The notes under the pieces are model-generated. The model saw only the letters and a list, made by a program, of their open reading frames with translations, ran no database searches and was not told where the DNA came from. This document shows positions 41,801 through 52,200 of a stretch of DNA of 64,000 nt, piece after piece. Origin of the DNA: Choricystis sp. odSpoLacu1 (lineage: Eukaryota > Chlorophyta > Trebouxiophyceae); contig OY253658.1 in the NCBI GenBank assembly GCA_958009055.1, positions 248,001 through 312,000 of the forward strand. The letters run 5' to 3'. The position numbers and the translations under genes are program-made. Numbering within the stretch: position 1 is the first letter of the stretch; the number at the start of each line of letters is the position of its first letter.

Positions 41801-42280
41801 GCGTGACGGCGGGGTGGTGGGTCTGCACCCACCGAAACTGCAGGGTGGCCCACCCGCCGGCGGCGAGCAGGGTGATGCCGCTGAACGCGGTGGCCAGTGC
41901 CGCGAGCGGCAGCGGGCGCCCGCGCGGGGCCGCGGCGCCGGTCAGCAGCAGCCCGGCGTTGGTGATGGCCAGGGCGGCCCACACGGCGCCCAGGGCGCCT
42001 TCCCGCACGCCGGCCGCGTCCAGCAGGTAGGCGGCAGCGGCGCCAGCCTGTGGGGTGGGGGGTGGTGGGGAAAGAGAGGGAGTGGGGTCGAGGTTGCCGC
42101 CCTCTCTCTCTCTCTCTTGTCCATCCATCCATCCACTCTGCCCTCTCTCAAACTCACCAGCCCCACTCCCAACACCGCCCTCTTCGCGCCCCCCGCCACG
42201 ACCGCCAGCGCGGGCAGCAGCGCGGCTGTGACGCGCCCGTTGTGGCGGAAGCGGCCGGCGGCGAAGCGGACGCCCGTCAT
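38865..42280 (-). CDS. NEF1: NEF1 (NO EXINE FORMATION 1)-like multi-pass membrane protein
   Basis: Exons 42280-42158 and 42047-38865 (1101 aa). The N-terminus FRHNGRVTAALLPALAVVAGGAKRAVLGVGLAGAAAAYLLDA matches the FRHNRRVA.ALVP start of plant NEF1. Other landmarks agree: WATLQFRWVQTHHPAVTLALERAVVGAALP, GLWWAPLS, VLGFEFRVLFRAAGQYIALPPPWSYV, VEQRLF, LYPAYAVVATSAALVLA, and the loop GGCFPPSDGAAAG-like FPPSDGAAAGAVLLA. Roughly two dozen hydrophobic helices fill the protein. Arabidopsis NEF1 is a plastid-envelope-associated protein needed for pollen exine and lipid supply; what an alga without pollen uses it for is unknown. No frame break occurs even though the second exon is 3183 nt. Confidence 0.85.
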
Positions 42281-42626
42281 TATGGGGTGATTGGTTGTGG
42301 AGAACAAACGACCTTGGCCCAACAGCAAGCGACGAGTGGGAGTGCGCGGGGAGGGGCAGTTCTGTCGGCGTCAATGGGATCGGCAGCCTCCAAAAACAGG
42401 TCTGTCTCTCCACCCGCTCGCGCGCCCTCCCTCAAATGTCAGCACCAGTGAACAGGTGCGAGTCTTGTCCACACCTGCCCGCCTGCACACGGGTCGCGGG
42501 CGACAGAGAGGAAAATTTTCTTTGTGCTGAACAAAGAAAATCGGCAACGCGCCCGATTTCCACTCTCCCGGTTTTCGTTCTGGCTTCCGCGACGCAGAGA
42601 AGTCTTTCGCGCCTCGCACGCAGCGT

Positions 42627-42662
<36 letters not shown>

Positions 42663-42673
42663 CCTATCACACC
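42281..42673. promoter_or_regulatory. Divergent NEF1/TOM5 upstream region
   Basis: 393 bp between head-to-head starts. A (CA)n stretch at about 42630-42660 lies just upstream of the TOM5 ATG. Open frames here have no family support. Confidence 0.4.
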
Positions 42674-43011
42674 ATGCTCGCCTCCAGCTCCGGCTCCGGC
42701 TCCGGCGCGCCCACGCTGGAACAATTCAAGCGGTGGTGGCGCTCCGAAACGACCGACCCCGCCAAGCGGGCGGCCAACCTGGTACGTATGCGTGGCGTGT
42801 GTGTTGAGTGTGAAGTGGTGTGGGCGCGCGCGTGCGGGGTGTGTGCGGAGGAGAGAGCACGCAGTCTCTTCAGGCGGCGCGATGGGACACACACACTCTC
42901 ACGACGCACCCCAACCCACTCCACACCACACAGAGCCTGCTGCGCGCGATCGGCCTGTTCGTCGGCGGCATCATCATCAGCCGCAACTTTGGGGAAGCGT
43001 TCAACGTGTGA
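42674..43011 (+). CDS. TOM5: Mitochondrial import receptor subunit TOM5
   Basis: Exons 42674-42781 and 42934-43011, 61 aa. TLEQFKRWWRSETTDPAKRAANL, then SLLRAIGLFVGGIIISRNFGEAFNV, mirrors plant TOM5: a short amphipathic cytosolic segment with a W.S motif, then LLRA.GLFAG..L.RN.G.L... as the single TM helix and intermembrane tail. It is a small subunit of the TOM40 complex in the outer mitochondrial membrane. The intron has a GTACGT donor and the usual cacacag end. The size fits the family. Confidence 0.88.
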
Positions 43012-43279
43012 GAGAGGCAGGGAGAGAAAGACGTGAGAACGCGGGGAAACGTTTTCCGACCCGAGCCCGCTCGTTCCTGCCCGCCCGGCCAAAGCATTTT
43101 CCCCTCTCTTTTTTGTTTTGTGTGTTGTTGTGCTGCCTCTTGTGGCGTCAGAAGAAATCGCACGCGTTTTGATGTAGAGACGCTCGATCGTTCAGAGAGA
43201 GAAAAAAGTCACTCCTTGCCTCTCCCACACAGCCGAGGGGGAGGGGAGTCGCGACCTCTCGCCCCCCTCTTTACCCCGC

Positions 43280-43995
43280 ATGGAGACCACCGACAAAGAC
43301 GCCGCCCGCGCCAAGTGGCGCGCCAACAGGGCGGCCGCCGCGCGTGCACGTGGGCGCGGGCGTGGTGCGCCGCCGTCGCGGCGGGCCGCGGTGCCCGTGG
43401 ACGAGCTGGCCAGCAACGCAGACAGGTGTGTGTGTGTGTGTGTGTGTGTATGTTAGGAAGCGCGAGTGCAGGGAGGAGGAGGGAGGGTGAGAGACGCGCG
43501 CTTGGCACCACCCCATTGAACCGAGACCGACCCCCAACCCCGCCCACCCCCCACAGGTTTGCCTCTGACTCGTCCACCGACGCCACGCCCGCCGCGTCCG
43601 CCGGCGCCAACCTGGCAGAGCTGTTGACTGCTCTAGGCCCCCTGGACGCCGCGGCCGCCGCCTCGGACAGGGCGGCCCTCCCCGCGTCGCTGCCACCACT
43701 ACCACCCTCGGCCGACGCATCATCCGACGCGCTCTTCGCCATCGATGCCTCCGGCCTGGACGCCCTGCTGGCCACGCTGCAGGCCACCGTGTATGCGGAC
43801 GTGCCGGCGGGCGTGCTGGAGGCCGAGGAGGGTGGGTGGGAGGAGACTGAGGGTGGAGGGGAGGAGAGCGACGACGATGACGCGGTGGCGGTCGTGCCGC
43901 CACCGCCTCCGCCTCCGCTGCCACCACCGCCACCTCCGCCGGCAGCACCAGCTACAAATCTTGATGACGAGCTGGACAAACTGTTGGCGCTCTGA
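43280..43995 (+). CDS. Small acidic/Pro-rich protein of unknown function
   Basis: Exons 43280-43425 and 43557-43995 (194 aa); the intron runs from a (GT)n donor stretch to ccccccacag. The N-terminus is basic (METTDKDAARAKWRANRAAAARARGRGRG). The middle is moderately ordered (ANLAELLTALGPLDAAAAASD, then ALFAIDASGLDALLATLQATVYADVP). Then come an acidic block (EESDDDD), a Pro run and the terminal NLDDELDKLLAL. I do not recognise a family. The ATG, splice junction and stop are all coherent, so a real small gene is likely. It follows TOM5 on the same strand with 268 bp between them, and converges on RPC1. Confidence 0.6.
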
Positions 43996-44133
43996 GCAAA
44001 CTGTGTTTTTTTGTTTTTGTTGTTTTTCTGTAAAGGCGTTTTTAGATTTTGACCCCCCCTCCTCCGCACTTTTTGGCGCCACCATTGTCTCATGCAGTCT
44101 ATACACACAAACACACAAAAACGCACTATCCCC

Positions 44134-47100
44134 TCACCCCCCCACACACTCCGCCGCCGGCGGCCACGCCGCCAGCACGGGCGGCGGCGGCGGCGGCGCG
44201 ATGTCGACGCGCGCGCCGCCCGCCCGCAGCCTGAACAGCCCCGTCCCAGGGGCCATGGGCGCCCCCACAATGATAGACTCGCTCACGCCGCGCACCTCGT
44301 CGGCCGCCCCCCGCAGGGCGGCGTCAAACAGGTGGTCTGTCGTTTTCTCAAACGACGCAAGCATGAGCACTGAATCCTTCATTTTGGCGATGCCAAACCG
44401 GGTGATGCCCAGCGCCTCCCCCTTGTACGTCATGCAGTCGGCCAGCAGCATGTTGTGCCGCGCGTCCACCGCCATGCCGTGGGCGCCCATGGTGGAGGCC
44501 ACTTCGGCGGCAATGGCGGAGCGTGCAGCCTCGATGCCCAGCACGCGCTCCACCTCCATCACGTGGTTGGTCACCGTGGCGGCACCGTTGACGCCCGGGG
44601 CCCCCATGACGGCGGCCAGGTCGGTGCCTTCGACGGTGAGTTTGACGGTGGCGGCGTCATCGCCGCACGTCAAGACAGCGCGCTCCACGGACGGCACGCC
44701 CCCCACGACCGCGCCAGGCAGGGCCCTCAACAATGCGTGCAGCGCAAACAGGGTGCCTGGCGCCGCATGCTTGGCGGGGCGGGGAGTCGGCGCGTCGGCC
44801 GCCGCGGCGGCGGCGGCGGCCGTGCCGCCGCGCGGGCGGGGGGGCGTCGGCATCGTCGGGCGGGTACACCCACACCTCTGCGGCGCCATCACCGTCAGCC
44901 GCGGGGGCGACGCGGCGCACGTGTTCGGGCTTGAGGCGCAGCTTGGGCGCGGTCAGCAGGGACGCGACCACGGCGTCGGGAGGTCTGCCGCCTTCGTCGG
45001 CGACGGGGCGCAACACAATCCGCACGTGCGCGCCGCCAGCGCTCACGACCGCCTCGATCCGCGCCGCCGCCTCGGCCAGCGTCGTCCTCTGCAGCACGTC
45101 CCGCACCGCCCTCCCCCCCGCTTCAGAGGCGTCGTCCAGCGCCACCTGGATGATGGGGGTGGAGATGGAGCGGGCGGCGTTGATGATCTCCTTGACGCGG
45201 GGCACACCCAGTGTCACGCTCATTGACGCGACGCCCGCAAAGTGGAACGTTTTCAGTGTCATCTGGGTGCCGGGTTCGCCGATGGACTGGGCGCCGACCG
45301 CGCCCACGGTGGCACCCGGTTGGACGCGGGCGGCGTCGTAGCGGGCGGCCGCGCCGCGGACGAGGGCGGAGACGTCGGCCGGGGGTGACGGCGGACGTGA
45401 CGGCTGCCGCGGCGGCCTCTGCGGCTGCGGATCCGCGTGCATTCGCAGGCAGGCCCATGCGCTGGCGTGTGGCGCCAGCCGCTTCCACAATCGCGTCCAC
45501 CGCGGCTCGCAACGACGCGCCAAAGGCGGGGGACACCGCGACGCGCGCGTCGACGGCGGCGCCGCCGCCGCGCGCGTCGCCGCCGCCCGTGTCATCGATC
45601 CAGCGGGCCAAGGCGGCGTCGCCCGCGGCGGCCAGGTCGGAGGGGAGGGGGGATGTGAGAGGGGCGGGGGCGGAAGCAGGAGCACTGCGCCCTGCTCTGC
45701 GGCGGTTAGCAACCACGCTCGCCAACAACCGCTCAATGTCGACGGGGGCAGCGCCCGCGCCATCCATGGACGCGGGGTCCAGCCCGTCGTCGCCGTACGT
45801 CAGCGCGACGGCGGCGCCCCCCGCGTTGCGCACGGTGCCGTCGTACGCGACGTAGAGGTCTTCCAGGGCTTTCATGAGGCGGCGCGACATGTAGCCTGTT
45901 TCTGCCGTTTTGACGGCCGTGTCGACCAACCCCTCCCGCCCCGCCATGGCGTGGAAAAAGAATTCGGCGGGTTCCAGGCCTTCAAAGAAGGAGGATGCGA
46001 CGAAGCCACGCGCCGCGGGGCCGACGTCGCCCCGCTTGAAGGCGGGGAGCGCACGCCCGCGGAAACCGTCGGGGGGGCGGCGCCCGCCGACCGATTGTTG
46101 CCCGACGCAAGCCACCATCTGGGCAATGTTGATCGGCGACCCTTTGGCCCCACACTGCGCCATGATCAGAGGTGTGTTGTGGCGGTGCAGCCCCGCCACG
46201 CACAGGCGGGACACGTGCTCCCGCACGCCGTTGAGGAGGCCGGCAAGCGCTGCCTCCAGTGACGCGGCGGTGTCGCACCCGGGCGCGCGCGGCAGCGTGC
46301 CGTCCGCCGCCGCCGCCGCCAGCGCGTCGGCGCGGGCGTGGGCATGGGCCAGGGCGGCCCGCTTGGCGGTGTCGAGGCCGGCAGCGGGGGTGACGTCGTC
46401 GACGCCGATCGACAGGCCGGCGTCGCCGACCCAGCGCGCGGCCAGGCGCGCGAGCCGGTGCACCGCGGCCGCCGCGGCGGGCGCCCCCGCATCCGCCGCC
46501 AAGGACACAAACAGGCCGCGCGTGCCGCCCGCACCCAGGGTGGCTTTGCCCAGGCGGCCGAGCAGCAGGTCGGAGTCGAGGAACAGGACGTAGCCGTCGT
46601 TTGGGCAGGCCGCGCCCGCGCCCGCGACGTGCCCTTTTTCGGTCGTCGTCAGCGTCACTGTCGGCGCCGGCTCCCCGCCCTCCCCCACGGCAGCAGGCCT
46701 CACCAGCAACGAAAACAGTTGCTTGCCCGACCACAGTTCCACGGGTTTGAGGATGGCGGGGGGCGGCACATCCACGCGCGACGCGCCCGCGGTCGCGGCG
46801 GCGGCCCACTGGCCGAGCTGCGCGCGCGTCAACCATGCGTCGCGTGAGGTGAGCAGCCACGACACCGTCAAAAAGTCTTGGGTGGCGGCGACGACGAGGT
46901 CCCCATTCTTGGGGGTGCGCAGGTTGCGTTCCACGCCCATCAGTTCGCGCGCTTCCGCGCGCGCTTCCTCCGTCTGCGGCACGTGCACATTCATCTCGTC
47001 GCCATCGAAATCCGCGTTGTAGGGGGCACACACGCACTCGTTGAACCTGAACGTGCGCCCCAGCACCACGCGCACACGGTGCGCCATGATGGACAGGCGG

Positions 47101-48906
47101 TGGAGGGAGGGTTGGCGGTTGAACAGGACGGTGTCGCCGTCGTCGAGGTGGCGCTCGACAACGTCGCCGGGGGCCAACTCCGCGGCAATCCTCGCGCGGT
47201 CGCCATACTTCAAAAACCAGCGCCCACCGTCGGGAAACGCCACAAAGTTGGCGCCCGGCCACGTGGCCATGCCGTTGAGCACGCGGGCGCGCAGGGCGCC
47301 CACGTTGTGCGGGGTGACGCGCTCTGGGTAGGTGAGCGTCGTGGCCACACAGCGCGGGATGCCGACCTCGCCCGGCGCGAGGTTTGGGTCTGGCGAAATC
47401 ACGGTGCGGGCCGAAAAGTCAACCCGCTTGCCTGACAGGTTGCCCCGGAACCGCCCCTGCTTGCCTTTCAGGCGCTGCACAAAGCCGCGCAGGGGCTTGG
47501 AGCCGGCTTGGTAGGCGGACGGCAGGCCGGGCAGCTCTGAGTTGATGTACAGTGCGGCCTGCACCTGCAGAAAGTCCCAGTGCTCCGCCAGGGAGGGGAC
47601 GGAGGCGCCGTCGGCCAGGGCTTTGCGCACGATGTTGTTGACGTCGATGATCATCTGGTGTGGAAGGGGGCAGGGTTTGTTGGTGAGTCTCTGTGCGGTG
47701 TCGCCCTCTTCCCCCCCCCCCCCCCCCCAAACGCCTCCTCCCTCCCCTCTTCTCTCACCATCAGCTTCATCGTGATGTCGTCCTCATTGGTACCCGCCCC
47801 CACATCCACCTCGACGGAGGGGCGGATGCAGACGGGGGGGACGGGGAGGTGAGTCACAATCAGGTCGACGGGAGCACACGCCAGCGCCAGCAACTCTGCG
47901 TCGGCGGGGGGGACGGCGGTCAACAGGGCCCGTGCACGCAGCGGGTGCAGGTCGTCCGCCAGGCGGCGCAGGCCCGCCTCCAGGACGTCGTTGGTGGCGA
48001 GCGCGTCCGCAAACTCGGAGCGGTAGGCGGCTGCCGCGGCGGCGGCGTGCTTGCCTCCATACACATCATGCACAATCTTGAGAGCTCCAGGCACCTTCTT
48101 CACCGGCCCATTGGCAGCACCGCACACGGGGCAGGACCGCACCCGGCGGCACCGCTCCGCCGCGCGCTTCAGCGCAGCCGCACGCGCGGCGCGCTCGGCG
48201 CGCGGCGCGCGCAGCGCGCGCAGCGCCCTCTCCCGTTCATCGGGAGGCAGCAACGCTCGGGAACACGTCTTGCAGATGCACTGCAGCGCGGCCAGGGTGG
48301 CTTTGAAGTAGCCCACGTGGAAGACGGGCAGCGCGAGGCGGATGTAGCCAAAGTGGCCGGCGCAGTCGGCCAGGGTCAGGCCACACGTGGCGCAGGCGGC
48401 GGCCTTGGAAGAGACGCCGAGGCGGGGGTCCAGCACGCCGTTGGCGGCGGGTTTGCGGTCGGGGATCTGTGTGGGTGTGGGGTGGGTGAGTGCGTGTGTG
48501 TGTGAGGGGCGCCCCCCGCCTCGACCTCTGCCTTTCCATCCCTCTCTCTCCCGTCTTCTTACGTTGTACAGTTGGCGTTCGTACACTTGCAACTCGGACG
48601 TCTTCACGATCTCGCCGGCAGACATGACGCCAAACCGGATGCGTTTGCTGGGGGGGTGGGGGTTGGGGGGGCAGGGGTCGGTTGCAGGTGTGGCCAGGCA
48701 CGGCGCGGCCGCCATCGCTCGCTCGTGTCCCTCCGCCGCGCCGCGGTCCCCTCCCCCACTTCCTCGCACTAACGCAGTCCCCACTGCCACCTCTGCACAC
48801 CACACACTCACATGCGGCGCGGCACGTCGGGCGGCACGTACGACGGGTGCTTGGGCGGCGGCGGCGCGTCGGCGCCGCCGCCGTCGGCGGGCGTGCGGCC
48901 CTTCAT
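44134..48906 (-). CDS. RPC1: RNA polymerase III largest subunit (RPC1/RPC160)
   Basis: Exons 48906-48812, 48647-48563, 48466-47759 and 47654-44134. Two surplus bases (45381-45385 and 44838-44844) must be dropped to give 1468 aa. Zinc-binding [18 protein letters not shown] and the following CKTC fit the clamp core. LVPPLCIRPSV-like [24 protein letters not shown] then leads to [26 protein letters not shown]. Catalytic [10 protein letters not shown] lies near residue 511. SQKGS-type [20 protein letters not shown] and [22 protein letters not shown] follow. [25 protein letters not shown] leads to the Pol III-type C-terminus ([32 protein letters not shown]). The absence of a CTD heptad tail and the detailed motif variants point to Pol III, not Pol I or II. 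It transcribes tRNA and 5S RNA. Confidence 0.95.
44838..44844 (-). other. Frame break in RPC1 at a G7 run
   Basis: The frame ending [13 protein letters not shown] must pass to [17 protein letters not shown] and the conserved C-terminus. One base fewer in this run joins them. Confidence 0.7.
45381..45385 (-). other. Frame break in RPC1 at a G5 run
   Basis: The frame ..AAVTSAVTP and the frame [22 protein letters not shown] join when one base is dropped at ccccc-gg on the coding strand. The exact site could be a few codons upstream. Confidence 0.6.
47711..47728 (+). repeat. Poly-C run (C18) in an RPC1 intron
   Basis: A G18 run in the RPC1 sense strand, within the third intron (47758-47655). 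Confidence 0.9.
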
Positions 48907-49213
48907 CTGCAAGCGTGTGCGCGCGCGACGGTGGCGAGACCCCTCGAGTGAGGCGGACGCCTCACTCGAGTGAGGCACACGACAACGCGGTCTCGCGGCC
49001 TCACTCTCGCATGTGCGGCTCGACCGTCGAAAGAAGAAAAAGTGGTTTCGTTCGACTCTCGACTCGTTTTTCTGTGTTTCAATCGCGCGCACGGGCGCCC
49101 GCGCGCCCCGCCTCCCTCCCCTCGCACCCCGCCTGCGGCGGTCCGAGGCGGTCCGAGGCGGTGTTTACTTTCCCACGCCGGCTGTTTGTTTCTCTGCTCC
49201 TCACCATCCCGCG
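48907..49213. promoter_or_regulatory. Divergent RPC1/HEATR5 upstream region with palindromic element
   Basis: 307 bp between head-to-head starts. It holds a cluster of GCCTCACTCGAG half-sites (48943-49006) and a perfect 10-bp direct repeat (gtccgaggcg at 49141-49150 and 49151-49160). These are plausible regulatory elements, but no factor is known to me. Confidence 0.5.
48943..48976. repeat. Perfect 18-bp palindrome plus inverted third copy in the RPC1/HEATR5 promoter
   Basis: gcctcactcgagtgaggc at 48959-48976 equals its own reverse complement. The left arm ctcgagtgaggc also occurs at 48943-48954, making a 12-bp inverted repeat with a 4-base loop. A partial fourth half-site (gcctcactc) is at 48998-49006. 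Confidence 0.9.
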
Positions 49214-52200
49214 ATGGCGTCCCCCCCGCTCGACGACGTCTACGTCGCCGAGGACGAGTGCCTCGGCTTCCCCATCTTCTACGCCTCCCTGGAGCTGCTG
49301 GCGGATGCCCTGCGCAGAGGGGACGCGACTCCAGGCGGCGGCGCCGACGGCCTGCGCTTGTTGCAAGCGCTGCACGCGTCGCTCGCGGCGCCCGACGCGG
49401 GCGCAGTGCGCGCGCACCAGCGCGCGGCAGGCGACCGTCTCATCGACCTGCTGGCGCACGGCCTGCCCCCTCCCTCGCGCTCCCTGGCGGCGGCCTGCTT
49501 GGCGCGGCTGCCGACCGTGGGCGACAGCGTGGGCGTGCACGGGTGTGCGTCGGCGCTGGCCGACCTGCTGGCCCCGGGAGGCGCTGCCGCCCCGCTCACA
49601 GCGCGCCTAGCACCAAACGCACCCGTGGAATCAGCCCGCGCGGGGCTGCTGGCCGGCCTGGGCGCGCTGCACGGCGCCCACGGCGCCCCACTGGCCGCGC
49701 GCGCGGCCGACGCGGCCGCGCTCGCCGCGCGCCACGCCGCCGCCCGCGGCGCCGACGCGGTCGTGCGCGTGGCGGCCCTGGATGCGGTGGCATCCATCGT
49801 GGAGGGCGGGCCGGCGGGTGGGGCGCGTGGGTCAGACATTGCCGCAGCTGCGGCGGCGCGCGCCGCGCTGCGCGCGTTGACAGACGCACCAAACCACGGC
49901 CCCACCGTCGCCGCCGCTGCGCGCACAGTCATCGCCGTCGCACGAGGCGGGGGTGCCGGTGCGCTGTGGTCTGGAGGTGCCACTCTGTACGACGCCGTGC
50001 GCAAGGGGCTGTTGGCCGCGCTCGACGCGCGCGCGGCCGCCGCGGGCGGCGGCGCAGCCGCGACCGCGCCATCGCCCCTCACATCAGTGGCAGCCGTGCA
50101 CGCATCCGCGGACGCTCGTCTGGGCGCAGCCCTGGGAGCTCTGGCCGCGTCTGCATCCTCGCCAGCGGCTGCCGCAGCAGAGGGCGACGCCACGGCCAAG
50201 CCGCGCGCGGCGCGCGGCGACCGCGGCCGCGCGCAGCGCTGCCGTGCGTGTGTGCGTCGAAACCCCATTTGCCGCGTCCGTCGCGGGCGGCCAGCGCGGC
50301 GTGACGGTGGCCCTGGGCGCCGCATGGGCAGCCCTGACGTCTGCTGCTGCCGCTTCGGGCGGCGACGCCGCGTGTGTGGACGCCGCTGTGGCCACCGTGC
50401 GCGTGACCGCGGTCGCAGCGGCGGCCGCCGCAGCCGCGCCCGCCGCGCTGCGCGCCGGTGTGGCCGCCGCCGACGGCGCGGCCGCCCCCTGCCCCACCGT
50501 CACTGACCTGCCGCACGCGCAAGCGGTCGTGCTGGGGGCGGTGCGGTCCGGCGCCCTGGAGCGGCTGGGCGAGGGTGGCCAACGCTTGTTGTTGACGCGG
50601 GTGGCCGAAGTGGCGGCCTCGCCCGACGCGGCCGCGTGCCCCCCCCTGGCGGCTGCCGCGCTGGCCGCCGTCGCCGCCTGCCTGGACGCGGTGGGCGACA
50701 TCCCGCCCGATGTCGCGGCCACCCTGGCCCCGACTCTGGCGGCGCGCCTGGGGGATGGCAGCGCGAGCGTGCGTGGCGAAGCGGCCGCCGCGCTGGCCGC
50801 GCTTGCGGCTGCCGACCCCGCGGGTGCGGCCCCCCTGCTGGCATCCTGCCTGGACAGCGTGGCCTCGTCAGCAGACACACTGGCTGCTGCTGCTGCTGCC
50901 GCCAATGTGGCGCCCAAACCCAAGCGCGGGCGGCCGTGCGCCGCGGCGGCTGACGCGGCGGCCGCCGCCGCTGCGCTGGCGGGCGCGGCGGCGGGCGCGG
51001 CCGCCCTGCTGGCGGCGGCGGCGCGCCTACCACTGGGCGTGCCCACGTCTTTGTTGACTGGGGCTGTGACAGCAGCGGAGCGCCTGATCGCGCCGCCGTC
51101 GCCGCGCCCGCCGTCGGTCGACGCGCCCGCGCGCGTGGCCGGGTTTACCCTGCTGGGGGCCGCATGCGCCGCCCTGCCGCCCGCCCTGCTGGCGCCACGC
51201 AGGCTGACCCTGCTCAGCTTGTGGCAGTGTGCGTTGCCGGATGGCGGCCCCCCGCCCGCCGCTGCAGAGGCACCACCTTCCCTCCTGCCATCCCCCGACG
51301 CGCCGCCCTGGACCGCGGTCGCGCTCACCGCGCTGGCCGCCTACGCGGCCGGCCCTCTGGCCGCGGCGCCCCCCACCGAACGCGCCCGCCTGGCCCGGGC
51401 GGCGGGCGCCATGCTGCGCGCAGCGCCGTCGCCGTCGCCGCCCGCGGGCGGCACGCCCGCCGCCCTGGCGGCCGCCGCCGGCCTGCGCGCGCGCGCCGCC
51501 CTGCCCGACGCGGCTGCCTACGCGGCCGACCACGCGGCTCTGGCCCGGGCTGGCGTGCGCGCGGTGCGGGGCGCGGCGGCCGTCGGCAACGGCGCCGCAC
51601 GGCGCGTGCTCGCGCGCCGCCTCGCGCGCGCAGACGCGTCGCTCGGCCCGGGCGGCCCCGCGGGCGCGCCCGCGGGCGGCGTGCTGGACTCGGCGCCGTG
51701 CGCACCGGGGACGGCCGCCCTGGCGCCGGCGTGGGTGGTGGTGGCGGGGCGCGCGGGCGGCGACGACGGCAGCTCCCTCAGCCTAGCGGGGGCGCCCACC
51801 TCAGCTGCTGAGGAGCTGCTCGACGCCCACGTCGCCCTGCTGGGCGCCATGCTGCCCTCCCTATCGGAGGCCAACCAGGAGCAAGTGCTGGCCGCCCTGG
51901 CGGCCGCCGCGTCCGCCGCGGGCGAGCCGGCGGGGCCTGCCACGCCTCGCGCGCCGCGCGCGCGCGCCCGCGGCCGCCTCCGCGGCCGCCGCCCTGGCCG
52001 GCCTCGGCGCCCTCACCGCGAGGCATCGCGCGGAGGCGGACTCATCGCGCGGCGTCGCCGAGAAAGTGATGGCGCTGGCAGAGGCGGTGTTGGCGGCCGC
52101 CGCTGCCACGCCCGCCGCCGTCGCGCCCACCGACGGACGCGCGCTGCGCCGCGCGGCGGCCGAGCTGTTCGCCGCCGCCGCCGCCATCGGCCCCCACGAA

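Noticed and set aside
39924..42290. 788-codon plus-strand open frame antisense to NEF1
   Set aside because: Arg/Gly-rich composition with no domain; a mirror of a high-GC coding exon, while the minus strand encodes a recognisable NEF1.
43996..44133. TGTAA as a Chlamydomonas-type polyadenylation signal (seen near 44028, 56491 and 26555)
   Set aside because: Only a few genes have it after the stop; most 3' regions here lack it, so it cannot be called a general signal.
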